Part shown: positions 31,037 through 40,296 of the stretch, piece by piece | How the letters are laid out: every line of letters starts with the position of its first letter | How positions within the stretch are numbered: position 1 is the first letter of the stretch | NCBI GenBank assembly: GCA_040754075.1 | Contig: JBFMDH010000014.1 | Coordinates: 62,001 to 126,000, forward strand | DNA: 64,000 bases | Direction: 5' to 3' | From: Acidobacteriota bacterium | GTDB lineage: Bacteria > Acidobacteriota > Blastocatellia > UBA7656 | Notes under the pieces: model-generated | What the model saw: only the letters and a program-made list of their open reading frames with translations | Database searches by the model: none | What the model was told of the DNA's origin: nothing | Position numbers and translations under genes: made by a program

Positions 31037-31603
31037 TTATTCTTCGTCTGAAAATGTGAGCTTTTCGACATCCAGAAAATTTAATTCCACAGGTGTCGAA
31101 CGCCCGAAAATCGTGACCATCACTTTTAAAACGCCTTTATCGGCGTTGATTTCTTCGACCTGTCCGGTAAATCCGCTGAACGGTCCCGAAAGAATTCGTA
31201 CCTGTTCGCCATGCGTGAAGGTATGTTTGGGTTTCGGCTTTTCGGCAGCTTCGGTGACGTGGTGAACGATTTGATCAACCTCTTCTTCGGTTAGCGGAGT
31301 CGGGTTTTGTCCGCCGACAAAGCCCGTGACTTTGGGGGTATTTTTAATCAAATGCCAGACCCGTTCACCGACCTCACCTTTATCATCGGTGACGATTTGC
31401 ACCAGCACATAGCCCGGAAAAATCATTCGCGGGGTTTCCACGCGCCTTGAACCGCGCATTTCAACAACCGTTTCCGTGGGCACCAGAACTTCAAGTATCT
31501 GGCTATCCATTGCATAGGCTTTTATGCGCGAAAGCAAAGATTCACGAACCTTCTTTTCGTAACCGGAATAGGTATGAATGATGTACCATTTTTTATCGCC
31601 CAT
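31037..31603 (-). CDS. nusG: Transcription elongation/antitermination factor NusG
   Basis: 188 residues. The N-terminal NGN domain begins [20 protein letters not shown] and contains [10 protein letters not shown]. The C-terminal KOW domain contains [21 protein letters not shown]. It binds RNA polymerase to suppress or induce pausing and couples to ribosomes through S10. It starts nine bases after the end of secE. Confidence 0.98.
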   Translation of the reverse strand: MGDKKWYIIHTYSGYEKKVRESLLSRIKAYAMDSQILEVLVPTETVVEMRGSRRVETPRMIFPGYVLVQIVTDDKGEVGERVWHLIKNTPKVTGFVGGQNPTPLTEEEVDQIVHHVTEAAEKPKPKHTFTHGEQVRILSGPFSGFTGQVEEINADKGVLKVMVTIFGRSTPVELNFLDVEKLTFSDEE

Positions 31604-31612
31604 AATAAGCGC

Positions 31613-31903
31613 CTACTTAATTGTTTTCTCTAAACCTTCAAATCCAAGGGTGATGAGTAAATCAATTCCCCAGAGGTAAAATCCGAAAAATACGACTGCA
31701 ATGAGAACAACGATGGTGGTATTCCAAACTTCACTGCGCGTCGGCCAGGAAGTTTTGCGCATTTCAAGCTTGACGTTGTGATAAAACTCGCCGAGTCTGC
31801 CAATAAATGAAGGCGTTTTTACCACGCCCTTCTTTTCTTCGCCTTGCGAACTGTCTTCCCGCAAAGGTTTTTCGTCTTCGGTGTATTCTGTCGTAATACT
31901 CAT
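31613..31903 (-). CDS. secE: Preprotein translocase subunit SecE
   Basis: About 96 residues from the ATG at 31903; a longer start at 31912 adds three residues. The start at 31903 places GAGGG at a better distance. A charged N-terminus leads to the conserved amphipathic segment LEMRKTSWPTRSEVWNTT and a single C-terminal membrane helix. It clamps SecY in the translocation channel. It lies between tRNA-Trp and nusG, the usual position. Confidence 0.96.
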   Translation of the reverse strand: MSITTEYTEDEKPLREDSSQGEEKKGVVKTPSFIGRLGEFYHNVKLEMRKTSWPTRSEVWNTTIVVLIAVVFFGFYLWGIDLLITLGFEGLEKTIK

Positions 31904-31965
31904 GGTTAACATACCCTCAAATACAAGCTTAAAATACCCAATCTACTTTAATGAACTTTAAATCT

Positions 31966-32041
31966 TGGCAGGGGTACCAGGATTCGAACCCGGACTAACG
32001 GTTTTGGAGACCGCTGTGCTAGCCGTTGACACCATACCCCT
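31966..32041 (-). tRNA. tRNA-Trp (CCA anticodon)
   Basis: 76 bases including an encoded 3' CCA. The acceptor stem (AGGGGTA with TACCCCT), an anticodon stem with loop CTCCAAA (anticodon CCA at 32005-32007), and a T-arm with TTCGAAT all form. Its place between rpmG and secE is common in bacteria. Confidence 0.95.
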
Positions 32042-32046
32042 AAAAA

Positions 32047-32199
32047 TTATTTGGTCTCTTTATGCGCTTTATGTGTGCGACAACGCGGACAGAATTTCTT
32101 GAATTCCAGACGATCCGGCGTCTTCTTTTTATTTTTGGTCGTCACATAATTACGATTTTTACATTCCTGACAAACTAATGTGATGTTATCTCTTGGCAT
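32047..32199 (-). CDS. rpmG: 50S ribosomal protein L33, zinc-binding form
   Basis: 50 residues starting [13 protein letters not shown]. Four cysteines (10, 13, 37, 40) in two CxxC pairs mark the zinc-binding C+ form. Located between tuf and tRNA-Trp on the same strand. Its stop is six bases before the tRNA 5' end. Confidence 0.96.
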   Translation of the reverse strand: MPRDNITLVCQECKNRNYVTTKNKKKTPDRLEFKKFCPRCRTHKAHKETK

Positions 32200-32228
32200 A
32201 ATTTCCTCTACAACTTTTTACCTTAAAG

Positions 32229-32274
32229 TAAGGCAAAGGCGAATTGCAATCAATAATCCTTCCCCTTTGCCTTA
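32229..32274. repeat. Hairpin after tuf with 11-base perfect arms
   Basis: TAAGGCAAAGG (32229-32239) pairs with CCTTTGCCTTA (32264-32274) across 24 bases. Lies between tuf (stop 32282) and rpmG. No T-run on the minus strand, so an mRNA processing or stability element rather than a strong terminator. Confidence 0.6.
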
Positions 32275-32281
32275 GCAGGGA

Positions 32282-33469
32282 CTATTCAATAATTTCCGAG
32301 ATGGTGCCCGCGCCCACCGTGCGCCCGCCTTCGCGAATCGCAAACCGCAACCCCTTCTCCATCGCGATTGGCGTGATCAACTCAATCGTCAATGCCGTGT
32401 TGTCTCCGGGCATCACCATCTCCACTCCTTCGCCCAACGTCGCCACTCCCGTCACGTCCGTCGTCCGAAAATAAAACTGTGGCCGGTAGCCATTGAAAAA
32501 CGGCGTGTGCCGTCCGCCTTCTTCCTTGCTCAACACGTATACTTCCGCTTTGAACTTGGTGTGTGGCGTGATACTTCCGGGTTTGGCAATCACCTGTCCG
32601 CGTTCGATCTCCTTGCGGTCGACGCCTCTCAACAACAATCCCACATTGTCGCCTGCCATCCCGCTGTCCAATAACTTCTTGAACATTTCCACACCTGTCA
32701 CCACCGTCTTGCGAGTGTCCTTGATGCCGACGATCTCGACCTCTTCGCCCATCTTCACCACTCCGCGTTCGATTCTCCCCGTCGCCACCGTGCCACGTCC
32801 CGAAATCGAAAACACATCTTCGACCGGCATCAAAAACGGTTTGTCGGTTTGCCGTTCGGGTTGCGGTATGTAACTGTCGACGGCTTCCATCAACTCATCA
32901 ATCTGTTTTTCGCCATCGCCTTCGCTGTTTAATGCCTGCAATGCCGAACCGCGCACCACCGGGATTTCTTCACCGGGAAAACCATAACTGGTGAGCAACT
33001 CGCGCACTTCGAGTTCGACCAGGTCTAAAAGTTCCGGGTCATCGACGGCATCGACTTTGTTCATAAACACCACCATCGCCGGCACCCCGACCTGGCGTGC
33101 CAGGAGAATGTGTTCACGGGTTTGGGGCATGGGGCCATCGGTAGCGGCGACGACTAAGATAGCGCCATCCATCTGTGCGGCTCCGGTAATCATATTTTTG
33201 ATGTAGTCGGCGTGCCCCGGGCAATCGACGTGAGCATAATGGCGATTGGCGGTTTCGTATTCGACGTGAGCGGTGGCAATCGTGATACCACGAGCTTTCT
33301 CTTCGGGAGCGTTATCGATAGAGTCGAATGACCGAAAAGCGTTTTTGGGATTATGTTTGGCAAGCACTTTGGTAATGGCGGCGGTCAAAGTGGTTTTGCC
33401 GTGGTCGATGTGACCGATGGTGCCGACGTTGACGTGCGGTTTACTGCGATCAAATTTCTCTTTTGCCAT
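32282..33469 (-). CDS. tuf: Elongation factor Tu
   Basis: 395 residues. GTP-binding motifs GHIDHGKT (18-25 region), DCPGH and NKVD are present, as is the effector segment with RGITI. It delivers aminoacyl-tRNA to the ribosome. This is the only tuf in the window and it sits at the junction of the str-type genes (rpsL, rpsG, fusA) and the rif-type genes (secE onward). Confidence 0.98.
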   Translation of the reverse strand: MAKEKFDRSKPHVNVGTIGHIDHGKTTLTAAITKVLAKHNPKNAFRSFDSIDNAPEEKARGITIATAHVEYETANRHYAHVDCPGHADYIKNMITGAAQMDGAILVVAATDGPMPQTREHILLARQVGVPAMVVFMNKVDAVDDPELLDLVELEVRELLTSYGFPGEEIPVVRGSALQALNSEGDGEKQIDELMEAVDSYIPQPERQTDKPFLMPVEDVFSISGRGTVATGRIERGVVKMGEEVEIVGIKDTRKTVVTGVEMFKKLLDSGMAGDNVGLLLRGVDRKEIERGQVIAKPGSITPHTKFKAEVYVLSKEEGGRHTPFFNGYRPQFYFRTTDVTGVATLGEGVEMVMPGDNTALTIELITPIAMEKGLRFAIREGGRTVGAGTISEIIE

Positions 33470-33492
33470 TTTCTAACTTAACTCCTTTTTCC

Positions 33493-33513
33493 GTGAGCGC
33501 CGGATGCGCTCAC
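33493..33513 (-). promoter_or_regulatory. Hairpin in the fusA-tuf gap
   Basis: GTGAGCGC (33493-33500) pairs perfectly with GCGCTCAC (33506-33513) around five bases, 24 bases before the tuf start. It lies in the tuf leader and could affect translation or mark a processing point. Confidence 0.5.
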
Positions 33514-33590
33514 CTGAGATAGAAAAAAGTATTTTTAATACCTTCGCAAAAGTTTGGTGGCAGGTTGAATGACAAAAGCTAATCTAAAGA

Positions 33591-33628
33591 ACTTTTGCCG
33601 TTTGCCTTTTTACTTTTGCCCTTTAACT
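33591..33628. repeat. Degenerate seven-base-repeat run at the fusA stop
   Basis: CTTTTGC, CGTTTGC, CTTTTTA, CTTTTGC, CCTTTAA in seven-base phase, running into the fusA stop codon (33628-33630). A weaker complementary tract (GCAAAAG, GACAAAAG) lies at 33546-33579. Probably a decayed member of the same element class. Confidence 0.5.
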
Positions 33629-35727
33629 TATTTTGCGGTGCCTTGCACCTTTGCAATGACTTCTTCACGAACGCTGCGCGGCGCTTCTTCATAACGATGG
33701 AAATGCATCGTGTAAGTGGCGCGACCTTGCGTCATCGAACGTAACTCGGTTGAATAACCGAACATTTCCGAAAGCGGCACATAAGAGGTAATCACTTGCG
33801 TACCGGGACGCGCATCAATGCTTTCAATGCGTCCGCGACGCGAGTTGATGTCGCCGTTAATTGAACCGAGATATTCATCCGGGGTGACCACTTCGACCTT
33901 CATAATCGGTTCAAGCAAGATCGGCGCGGCTTTCTTCGCCGCATCTTTGAATGCCATCGAACCGGCAATCTTAAAAGCCATTTCCGATGAATCGACATCG
34001 TGGTAGCTGCCGAAATGGAGCGTCACTTTGACATCAACCATTTCATAACCGGCAAGCACGCCGCCTTCGAGCGCTTCTTTAATGCCTTCGTCAACCGGCT
34101 TGATGTATTCGCGTGGAATGACGCCGCCGACGATGGCATTAACGAACTCGTAACCTTTACCGGCTTCATTCGGTTCAATTTTGACTTCGGCATGTCCATA
34201 CTGACCGCGACCGCCGGTTTGACGAACGAATTTGCCGACGCCTTCTGCCGCTTTAGTGATGGTTTCGCGATAGGCGACCTGCGGGCGACCGACGTTGGCT
34301 TCAACGCCGAATTCGCGTTTCAAACGGTCAACCAGAATTTCCAGATGGAGTTCGCCCATACCGGCAATAATCGTCTGTCCGGTTTCCTGATCGGTCGAGA
34401 CTTTAAAGCTCGGGTCTTCCGAAGCCAGTCGTTGCAAACCGATGCCCAGTTTCTCCTGGTCTTGTCGGGTTTTAGGTTCGATGGCTTGCGAGATGACCGG
34501 CGCGGGAAATTCCAACGCTTCAAGAACAACCGGTCGCGACTCTTCACAAACCGTGTCGCCCGTGGTGACCTGTTTGAGACCGGCGACCGCGACGATTTCA
34601 CCGGCGGATGCCGCGTCAATATCTTCGCGTTTGTTGGCGTGCATACGCATGATGCGACCGACACGTTCTCTTGTGCCTTTTGCAGTGTTCAACACATAAG
34701 AGCCGGATTTCAAGGTGCCTGAATAGATGCGCACGAATGACAACTGACCGACATGTTTGTCAGCCATGATTTTGAACACCAGTCCGGCAAACGGGTCTTT
34801 CGGGTCGGCAGCGCGAGTCTCTTCGGCATCAGTTTTCGGATTGATGCCGGTGACCGCCGGAATATCAAGCGGACTTGGCAAGTAATCAATGACCGCATCA
34901 AGTAGCGGCTGGACGCCTTTGTTTTTAAAAGCTGTGCCGGCAACCACGGGGGTGAGTTTCAAAGCGATGGTTTCGCGTCTTAAAGCGGCGCGAATTTCAT
35001 CTTCGCTGACCTCTTCGCCGCTCAGATATTTTTCGGCAATCTGGTCATCGACATCCGCTAAGGCTTCAATCAGCTTATCGCGCGATGCCATCACTTCATC
35101 TTTAATATCAGCCGGAATTTCAACAATGTCCGGTGCCGCGCCTTTGTCCTCTTTGCTATAGACGGATGCCTGCAAGGTGATCAAATCGACGATGCCTTCA
35201 AATTTATCTTCCGCACCGATGGGATACTGAATGGCGACGGGATTGGCACCCAGTCTTTCGCGCATGGTTTGAATGGCGTGTTCAAAATCCGCGCCCGGTC
35301 TATCCATCTTGTTGATGAAGGCGATGCGCGGAACGCCGTATTTTTCGGCTTGACGCCAGACCGTTTCCGATTGCGGTTGAACCCCAGCCACCGCATCAAA
35401 CACCGCGACAGCGCCATCAAGCACACGCAAGGAGCGTTCGACTTCAATGGTGAAGTCAACGTGTCCCGGCGTATCAATGATATTGACGCGATACTCTTCG
35501 TTATTGCGCGTCCAGAAACAGGTAGTTGCGGCAGAAGTAATGGTGATGCCGCGTTCTTGCTCCTGTTCCATCCAATCCATGACGGCTGTGCCTTCGTGGA
35601 CTTCGCCGATTTTATAAGACACCCCCGTGTAATACAGAATGCGTTCTGTGGTGGTGGTCTTACCGGCGTCAATGTGCGCCATAATTCCGATATTGCGGAA
35701 TCGTTGTAATGGTACTTGCTTCGACAT
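33628..35727 (-). CDS. fusA: Elongation factor G
   Basis: 699 residues, full length. GTPase motifs [19 protein letters not shown] and NKMDRPGAD are visible, followed by domains II-V and the conserved GMGELHLEI and TGGRGQYGH segments. Drives translocation on the ribosome. Co-directional with rpsG upstream and tuf downstream. Confidence 0.98.
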   Translation of the reverse strand: MSKQVPLQRFRNIGIMAHIDAGKTTTTERILYYTGVSYKIGEVHEGTAVMDWMEQEQERGITITSAATTCFWTRNNEEYRVNIIDTPGHVDFTIEVERSLRVLDGAVAVFDAVAGVQPQSETVWRQAEKYGVPRIAFINKMDRPGADFEHAIQTMRERLGANPVAIQYPIGAEDKFEGIVDLITLQASVYSKEDKGAAPDIVEIPADIKDEVMASRDKLIEALADVDDQIAEKYLSGEEVSEDEIRAALRRETIALKLTPVVAGTAFKNKGVQPLLDAVIDYLPSPLDIPAVTGINPKTDAEETRAADPKDPFAGLVFKIMADKHVGQLSFVRIYSGTLKSGSYVLNTAKGTRERVGRIMRMHANKREDIDAASAGEIVAVAGLKQVTTGDTVCEESRPVVLEALEFPAPVISQAIEPKTRQDQEKLGIGLQRLASEDPSFKVSTDQETGQTIIAGMGELHLEILVDRLKREFGVEANVGRPQVAYRETITKAAEGVGKFVRQTGGRGQYGHAEVKIEPNEAGKGYEFVNAIVGGVIPREYIKPVDEGIKEALEGGVLAGYEMVDVKVTLHFGSYHDVDSSEMAFKIAGSMAFKDAAKKAAPILLEPIMKVEVVTPDEYLGSINGDINSRRGRIESIDARPGTQVITSYVPLSEMFGYSTELRSMTQGRATYTMHFHRYEEAPRSVREEVIAKVQGTAK

Positions 35728-35735
35728 AACACTCC

Positions 35736-35808
35736 AGGATTCAGGAGTCAGGCTTCAAGATTCAGAAAAGTGGTTGAACTGAATCCTGAATCCTGATTCC
35801 TGAATCCT
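35736..35808. repeat. Inverted array of seven-base repeats between rpsG and fusA
   Basis: The left arm (35736-35765) runs AGGATTC-type heptamers with phase seven. The right arm (35779-35808) is GAATCCT-type, complementary over 30 bases with a handful of changes. The loop is 13 bases. The right arm ends seven bases before the rpsG stop (35816). Confidence 0.85.
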
Positions 35809-35815
35809 ATATTCG

Positions 35816-36289
35816 TTACCACCGATAATGAGCAAATGCCCTATTGGCGTCTGCCATACGGTGCGTATCATCTTTCTTCTTCACAGCATTGCCGCGATTA
35901 TTGGCGGCATCGAGGATTTCTCCAGCGAGCCGGTCAATCATGGTCTTTTCGCCGCGCCCTCTTGAATAAGAAACCAGCCAGCGAATCGCCAGACTGTTGC
36001 CGCGCGTTTTCGGGTCAACTTCAATCGGCACCTGATAAGTAGAACCGCCCACGCGACGCGATTTGACTTCAACACGAGGCTTCACATTATCGATAGCCTT
36101 TTTGAAAATCTTGAGCGGGTCTTCCTGAGTTTTGTTTTGAATCACATCCATCGCGCCGTAAAAGGTGCTTTCGGCTAATGACTTTTTGCCATCCCACATC
36201 AACGAATTGATGAACTTGGTCACCATCATCGAATTATATTTCGGGTCAGGCAGGATTTCGCGTTTTGCTGCTACTCTTCTTCTTGGCAT
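35816..36289 (-). CDS. rpsG: 30S ribosomal protein S7
   Basis: 157 residues starting [12 protein letters not shown]. Conserved [16 protein letters not shown] and [15 protein letters not shown] segments are present. Primary 16S rRNA binder in the head of the small subunit. Follows rpsL by 48 bases. Confidence 0.98.
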   Translation of the reverse strand: MPRRRVAAKREILPDPKYNSMMVTKFINSLMWDGKKSLAESTFYGAMDVIQNKTQEDPLKIFKKAIDNVKPRVEVKSRRVGGSTYQVPIEVDPKTRGNSLAIRWLVSYSRGRGEKTMIDRLAGEILDAANNRGNAVKKKDDTHRMADANRAFAHYRW

Positions 36290-36337
36290 AGTTTCACTCT
36301 TGCTAATGAGGCAACCGGGTTGCCCGCGGCTAATCCT

Positions 36338-36736
36338 TTACTTCTTCTTAGCTGGCGCTGCGCCTTCTTTCGGGCGTTTAGCACCATACTTGGAACGACC
36401 TTGTTTGCGATTGGCGACGCCGACCGAATCCAAAGTGCCGCGCACCACGTGATAGCGCACACCCGGCAAATCTTTGACGCGACCGCCGCGAATCAACACG
36501 ATGGAGTGTTCCTGCAAGTTGTGACCGATGCCGGGAATATAAGTGGTCACTTCAATCTGATTGGTTAAACGGACACGGGCAACTTTACGCAAAGCCGAAT
36601 TCGGCTTTTTAGGGGTCTGCGTATAAACGCGGGTGCAGACGCCGCGACGTTGCGGACAGGCATCAAGCGCCGGGCTTGAGGTTTTATATTTCACTGCCTG
36701 TCGTCCTCTGCGAACTAATTGATTCAGTGTTGGCAC
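36338..36736 (-). CDS. rpsL: 30S ribosomal protein S12
   Basis: 132 residues. The decoding-centre loops [11 protein letters not shown] and [12 protein letters not shown] carry the residues usually found in streptomycin-sensitive strains. A lysine-rich C-terminus follows. First gene of the run, with a long leader and a consensus promoter upstream. Confidence 0.98.
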   Translation of the reverse strand: MPTLNQLVRRGRQAVKYKTSSPALDACPQRRGVCTRVYTQTPKKPNSALRKVARVRLTNQIEVTTYIPGIGHNLQEHSIVLIRGGRVKDLPGVRYHVVRGTLDSVGVANRKQGRSKYGAKRPKEGAAPAKKK

Positions 36737-37094
36737 GCTTTACTCCTTACAAAATTCGTCCGAAATAGGTTCGGATTAAAACCGGTTCTTGGAGCGCAAG
36801 ATATTCGGTACGCTTAAACATCTGCGCCAATCCCACAATGGGTTTTATATTCACTGTTGGGGACGTTCTGACAAGTCGTTTCGGATACGGGCTTCCCCTT
36901 GCCCAACTTATCTGTGGCGTGATCCAGTGTAGAACTTCTTGACATCAATTCGGGACGCAGTGTTGACCTGCGTCCTTTTACGCCACAATAGCGTTTATTC
37001 CGCTGCTATTTCAAATCAAGTTTTTCAACTCAACAATCGCCTCGACGCCTCCGTTATGGTCAGAACACTTTCTAGCGTCTCTGCGAAATTGCAG
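36737..37094 (-). promoter_or_regulatory. Long untranslated leader of rpsL with a hairpin
   Basis: About 350 bases between the predicted transcription start near 37088 and the rpsL ATG. It contains a perfect eight-base hairpin (GGACGCAG at 36953-36960 and CTGCGTCC at 36968-36975). On the plus strand the same stem is followed by TTTT. No gene was seen in the leader. Such length leaves room for autogenous control by S7, S12 or another product, which is inference. Confidence 0.5.
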
Positions 37095-37123
37095 ATACTA
37101 GCACTCGATACTACCGGTGTCAA
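37095..37123 (-). promoter_or_regulatory. Consensus sigma-70-type promoter of the ribosomal/polymerase operon
   Basis: On the minus strand TTGACA (37118-37123), 17-base spacer, TAGTAT (37095-37100). An A/T-rich tract just upstream may serve as an UP element. Drives rpsL and downstream genes. Confidence 0.78.
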
Positions 37124-37504
37124 ATCTTTCCTGAAAATTTTTCAACTCCTTTGCTGCCTTTTTGCAATTCACAAGACCTCGTAACCGGTACGCGATTTCC
37201 GCCACTCATTCATCGTTTGTTTTCAATCAACCGGTGGCTTACCAAAATTAAAAAATAAATTCTCCTGTGACATCCATCTGCAAGCGTCGCTTCGTAGGAG
37301 GGGTTGTAATCACACTAAACCAATTGCGAAAGGCTGGAAGTTTATGATTCTTGCTAAAACCCGAACACCGGTTGTTATCGCAGGATGAATCATTACAGAT
37401 GTTTTCCAGTCTCACAAGATGATCAGGGGTTAAATCACTCGGACTCGTTCCGGCAAAACTTTAACTCCCTTAACAATTATTCCTAAAATTAAGGAGAATG
37501 TAAG
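37124..37504. other. Upstream region of the DUF4331 gene
   Basis: No gene was seen. ATGATTC (37344-37350) pairs with GAATCAT (37387-37393), with GGCTGGAA and TTTTCCAGTC outside continuing the stem imperfectly, so a leader hairpin about 110 bases before the start is likely. No clear plus-strand promoter could be named. Confidence 0.4.
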
Positions 37505-38734
37505 ATGACGTATATCCGTAACCAAAGAATTGCGCTTATGGTGCTGGCGATCACCATTGCCCTCGCCATGTTTATCATCCCCATATCAAACACCAACGCT
37601 TCAGACCATGCCGATGCGCCAATCAATGCCAGCGACCAAGGCATCGATCAGGGTGACACTTATGCGTTCCTTGATCCTAACGACAATAAATTTGTGGTCT
37701 TGATTCTCACGGTTCGCGGCTTTATTGCTGCGGGCGAAAACACAAACTTCGGCTTTTTCGACCCGAATGTTCGTTATCGTTTCAATATTGAAACCACCGG
37801 CGACGCGCGCCCCGACCAGACCCTTGACGTTACGTTTACGCCGCGCACCGGTCCGACCACTCCGCAAACCGCCACCGTGGTTTTGCCATTCGGTGAAACC
37901 TTCACCGCGCCGACGACGCCTGCTTCACTGGCAGCCACTCCGCCATCATTTGTGGTTACGACAGACCCCGGAACCGGCGTTTCTTTCTTTGCAGGCATTA
38001 CCGATGACCCATTCTTTTTTGACATTCCGGGTTTTTCGCGATTTCGCGCTTCGGTACTCGCGGGCAACGTTGATGCGACGCAACTGCAAAGAGGTCGCGA
38101 CTCTTTCGCCGGCTATAACATTATGTCTATTGCTTTGCGCATCCCAACGACCTACTTTCGTCTGGTTACAACCAGCAACAATCCCGGCGGCAACGTTATC
38201 GGCGTAGACAGTGTCACGCAACGACCGCGTCGAACCGTGATTGGCAAAGATGGTTCCATCAACCTGACCGGCGGCTTTCAAACTCTTGACCGCAGCGGCA
38301 ACCCCGGACTCAATGCTTTGGTGATTCCCTTCCTGCGCAAAGATGAATACAACTTCGCGACCACCTTTGATGATGCCCAAGGCCGATTTGCCGGAGACAT
38401 TGTCGCAACGTTGAAAGCCCTGGGCACCAATGACACCAATATCGGCATTCTCGCAAGCGTTTATGTTGCCAAAGGCGATTCCCTGCGTTTGAATGTTTCG
38501 ATACCCAATACCGGCACAGGAAGCGGGACAACTGCGGGCGCAGGTTTTCCGAACGGGCGGCGTCTTGCGGATGACGTGGTTGATACCTTCCTGTTTTTTG
38601 TCACCAATCAAGCATTAACCACCGGCGACAATGTCAACGTCAACGATGTCGCTTTCACCAATACGTTCCCATTCCTCGCGCCGCCGCAACAACCGCGCGC
38701 CAGCGGAACCACAGACGACAACACCCGCAATTGA
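37505..38734 (+). CDS. Exported DUF4331 family protein
   Basis: 409 residues preceded by AAGGAG. A signal peptide (about 1-32, with hydrophobic core ALMVLAITIALAMF) is followed by SDHADAPINASDQGIDQGDTY, the family hallmark. The rest is rich in acidic, Asn and Gly residues, as in other members. DUF4331 proteins are periplasmic or secreted and of unknown function. Alone between the rpsL promoter and a perfect palindrome, so probably monocistronic. Confidence 0.85.
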   Translation: MTYIRNQRIALMVLAITIALAMFIIPISNTNASDHADAPINASDQGIDQGDTYAFLDPNDNKFVVLILTVRGFIAAGENTNFGFFDPNVRYRFNIETTGDARPDQTLDVTFTPRTGPTTPQTATVVLPFGETFTAPTTPASLAATPPSFVVTTDPGTGVSFFAGITDDPFFFDIPGFSRFRASVLAGNVDATQLQRGRDSFAGYNIMSIALRIPTTYFRLVTTSNNPGGNVIGVDSVTQRPRRTVIGKDGSINLTGGFQTLDRSGNPGLNALVIPFLRKDEYNFATTFDDAQGRFAGDIVATLKALGTNDTNIGILASVYVAKGDSLRLNVSIPNTGTGSGTTAGAGFPNGRRLADDVVDTFLFFVTNQALTTGDNVNVNDVAFTNTFPFLAPPQQPRASGTTDDNTRN

Positions 38735-38756
38735 TCAGACGTTGTAATTTTTCTTT

Positions 38757-38800
38757 AATGATGAGCTTTGATTGAATTAATTCAATCAAAGCTCATCATT
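38757..38800. terminator. Perfect 44-base palindrome, probable terminator
   Basis: The two 22-base halves meet at 38778/38779 with no spacer and no mismatch (centre GAATTAATTC). It lies 22 bases after the DUF4331 stop and is followed by TTTAAAAA. As RNA it would form a very stable stem. Termination of the DUF4331 gene is the likely role, although the T-run is short. Confidence 0.65.
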
Positions 38801-38888
38801 TAAAAATTCTATTGGCTCCGAAAATGAAGCCAGCATCCAGATGATTCAATCATTCACAACACGATGTCGCGCTTACTTGGTGAAGTTT

Positions 38889-40220
38889 ATGAAAAAGTTG
38901 CCTGCTAATTTATTCATCGCTTTCTCAGTTTTTACTTTCACACTGCTATTGCAGGGCTGCGGCGGTGAAGTCATTACTTCAAACCCTACAGCCCCGCCCA
39001 TTCCTGCGGCAATTGCCATCCCTAACGAAGCGGAATCCGCCGATGCCACCATTCGCGCCCTCGAAGCCCGCGTCAAAATGGATAATGAAGATTTCATCGC
39101 CTACAACAAACTTGCCGGTTATTACCTGCAAAAAGTTCGTGAAACCGGCAACCTCAACTTCTTGCAATTGGCTTCGCAAGCGGCAAAGGCTTCATTGAAC
39201 ATTTTACCGGCAGAGCAAAACGCGGGCGGACTTGCAGCCATTGCCCAGGTCGAATTCACTTCGCACGAATTCGTCGCTGCGCGTAAACATGCCGAGCAAC
39301 TCATTCAACTCGACGCGAAAAAAAGTTCTCCCCATCTCTTGCTTGGCGATACGCTCATCGAACTCGGCGAATACGAAAAAGCCAAAGCCGTCTTTCACCA
39401 ACTTGATAAACGCACGGATGGCGCAAGTATTGAAAGCCGCCTGGCAAAACTCGCCTGGCTTGCAGGCAATACCGAAGCCGCAAAAATCCATTTCACCAAT
39501 GCAATTATCTTTGCTCAAAATCAGCCCTCGCCTTCGCGTGAAGCGATTGCCTGGAATCGCTGGCAACTCGGCGAAGTCTATTTTTCAACCGGCGATTATG
39601 ACGCCGCAGAACAACAGTTTCGCGAATCGCTCATCACCTTCCCCAATTATTTTCGCGCCCTTGCCGCACTCGGTCGCGCGCTTGCCGCTAAAGGCGATTT
39701 CGCCAGTGCGATTTTAAATCTCGAACAGGCAACCCGGATTTTGCCCGACCCCGGTTTTGTGGCGACGCTTGGCGATTTATACAAACTCGCGGGGCGCGAC
39801 AAAGAAGCCACAGCGCAGTACGCGCTGGTCGAACAAATCAACAAACTCAATCAAGCCCAGGGGACGCTTTACAATCGGCAAATCGCGCTCTTTTATGCTG
39901 ACCACGATTTGCATGTCGAAGCGGCGTACCAGCAAGCAAAATTGGAATATGAAACGCGCCGCGATATTTATGGCGCAGATGCCTTGGCGTGGACGGCGTT
40001 GAAAGCCGGGAAAATTGCCGAAGCGCAAAGCGCCATCCAAGCGGCTTTAAACTTAGGCACACGCGACGCCAGGCTTTTTTATCACGCGGGTATGATTGCC
40101 AAAGCGGCGGGCGATTTGGCGGCGGCGCGTGATTTTTTAAATCGCGCCCTCATCCTTAATCCTGAATTCGACGCGCTACAGGCTTTGCAGGCGAAGCGCG
40201 CGCTTGCCGAAATCCGTTAG
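38889..40220 (+). CDS. TPR-repeat lipoprotein
   Basis: 443 residues from the ATG at 38889 (GGTGAAG ahead). A basic start, a hydrophobic segment and the lipobox LLQGC near residue 25 mark a lipoprotein. The rest is a series of TPR-like units with regular Ala/Gly/Tyr spacing (for example LGEVYFSTGDYDAAEQQF and LAALGRALAAKGDFASAI). It probably scaffolds protein contacts at the outer membrane or periplasm. The NicO-type transporter begins 76 bases downstream, so the two may be co-expressed. Confidence 0.85.
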   Translation: MKKLPANLFIAFSVFTFTLLLQGCGGEVITSNPTAPPIPAAIAIPNEAESADATIRALEARVKMDNEDFIAYNKLAGYYLQKVRETGNLNFLQLASQAAKASLNILPAEQNAGGLAAIAQVEFTSHEFVAARKHAEQLIQLDAKKSSPHLLLGDTLIELGEYEKAKAVFHQLDKRTDGASIESRLAKLAWLAGNTEAAKIHFTNAIIFAQNQPSPSREAIAWNRWQLGEVYFSTGDYDAAEQQFRESLITFPNYFRALAALGRALAAKGDFASAILNLEQATRILPDPGFVATLGDLYKLAGRDKEATAQYALVEQINKLNQAQGTLYNRQIALFYADHDLHVEAAYQQAKLEYETRRDIYGADALAWTALKAGKIAEAQSAIQAALNLGTRDARLFYHAGMIAKAAGDLAAARDFLNRALILNPEFDALQALQAKRALAEIR

Positions 40221-40296
40221 CCTGCGCCAATCCATATAAACGAAATGCGCTGTAGGGAAAGCGCAGGTTGGTTTTCAGTTTAAAAATCGAAGGTTT

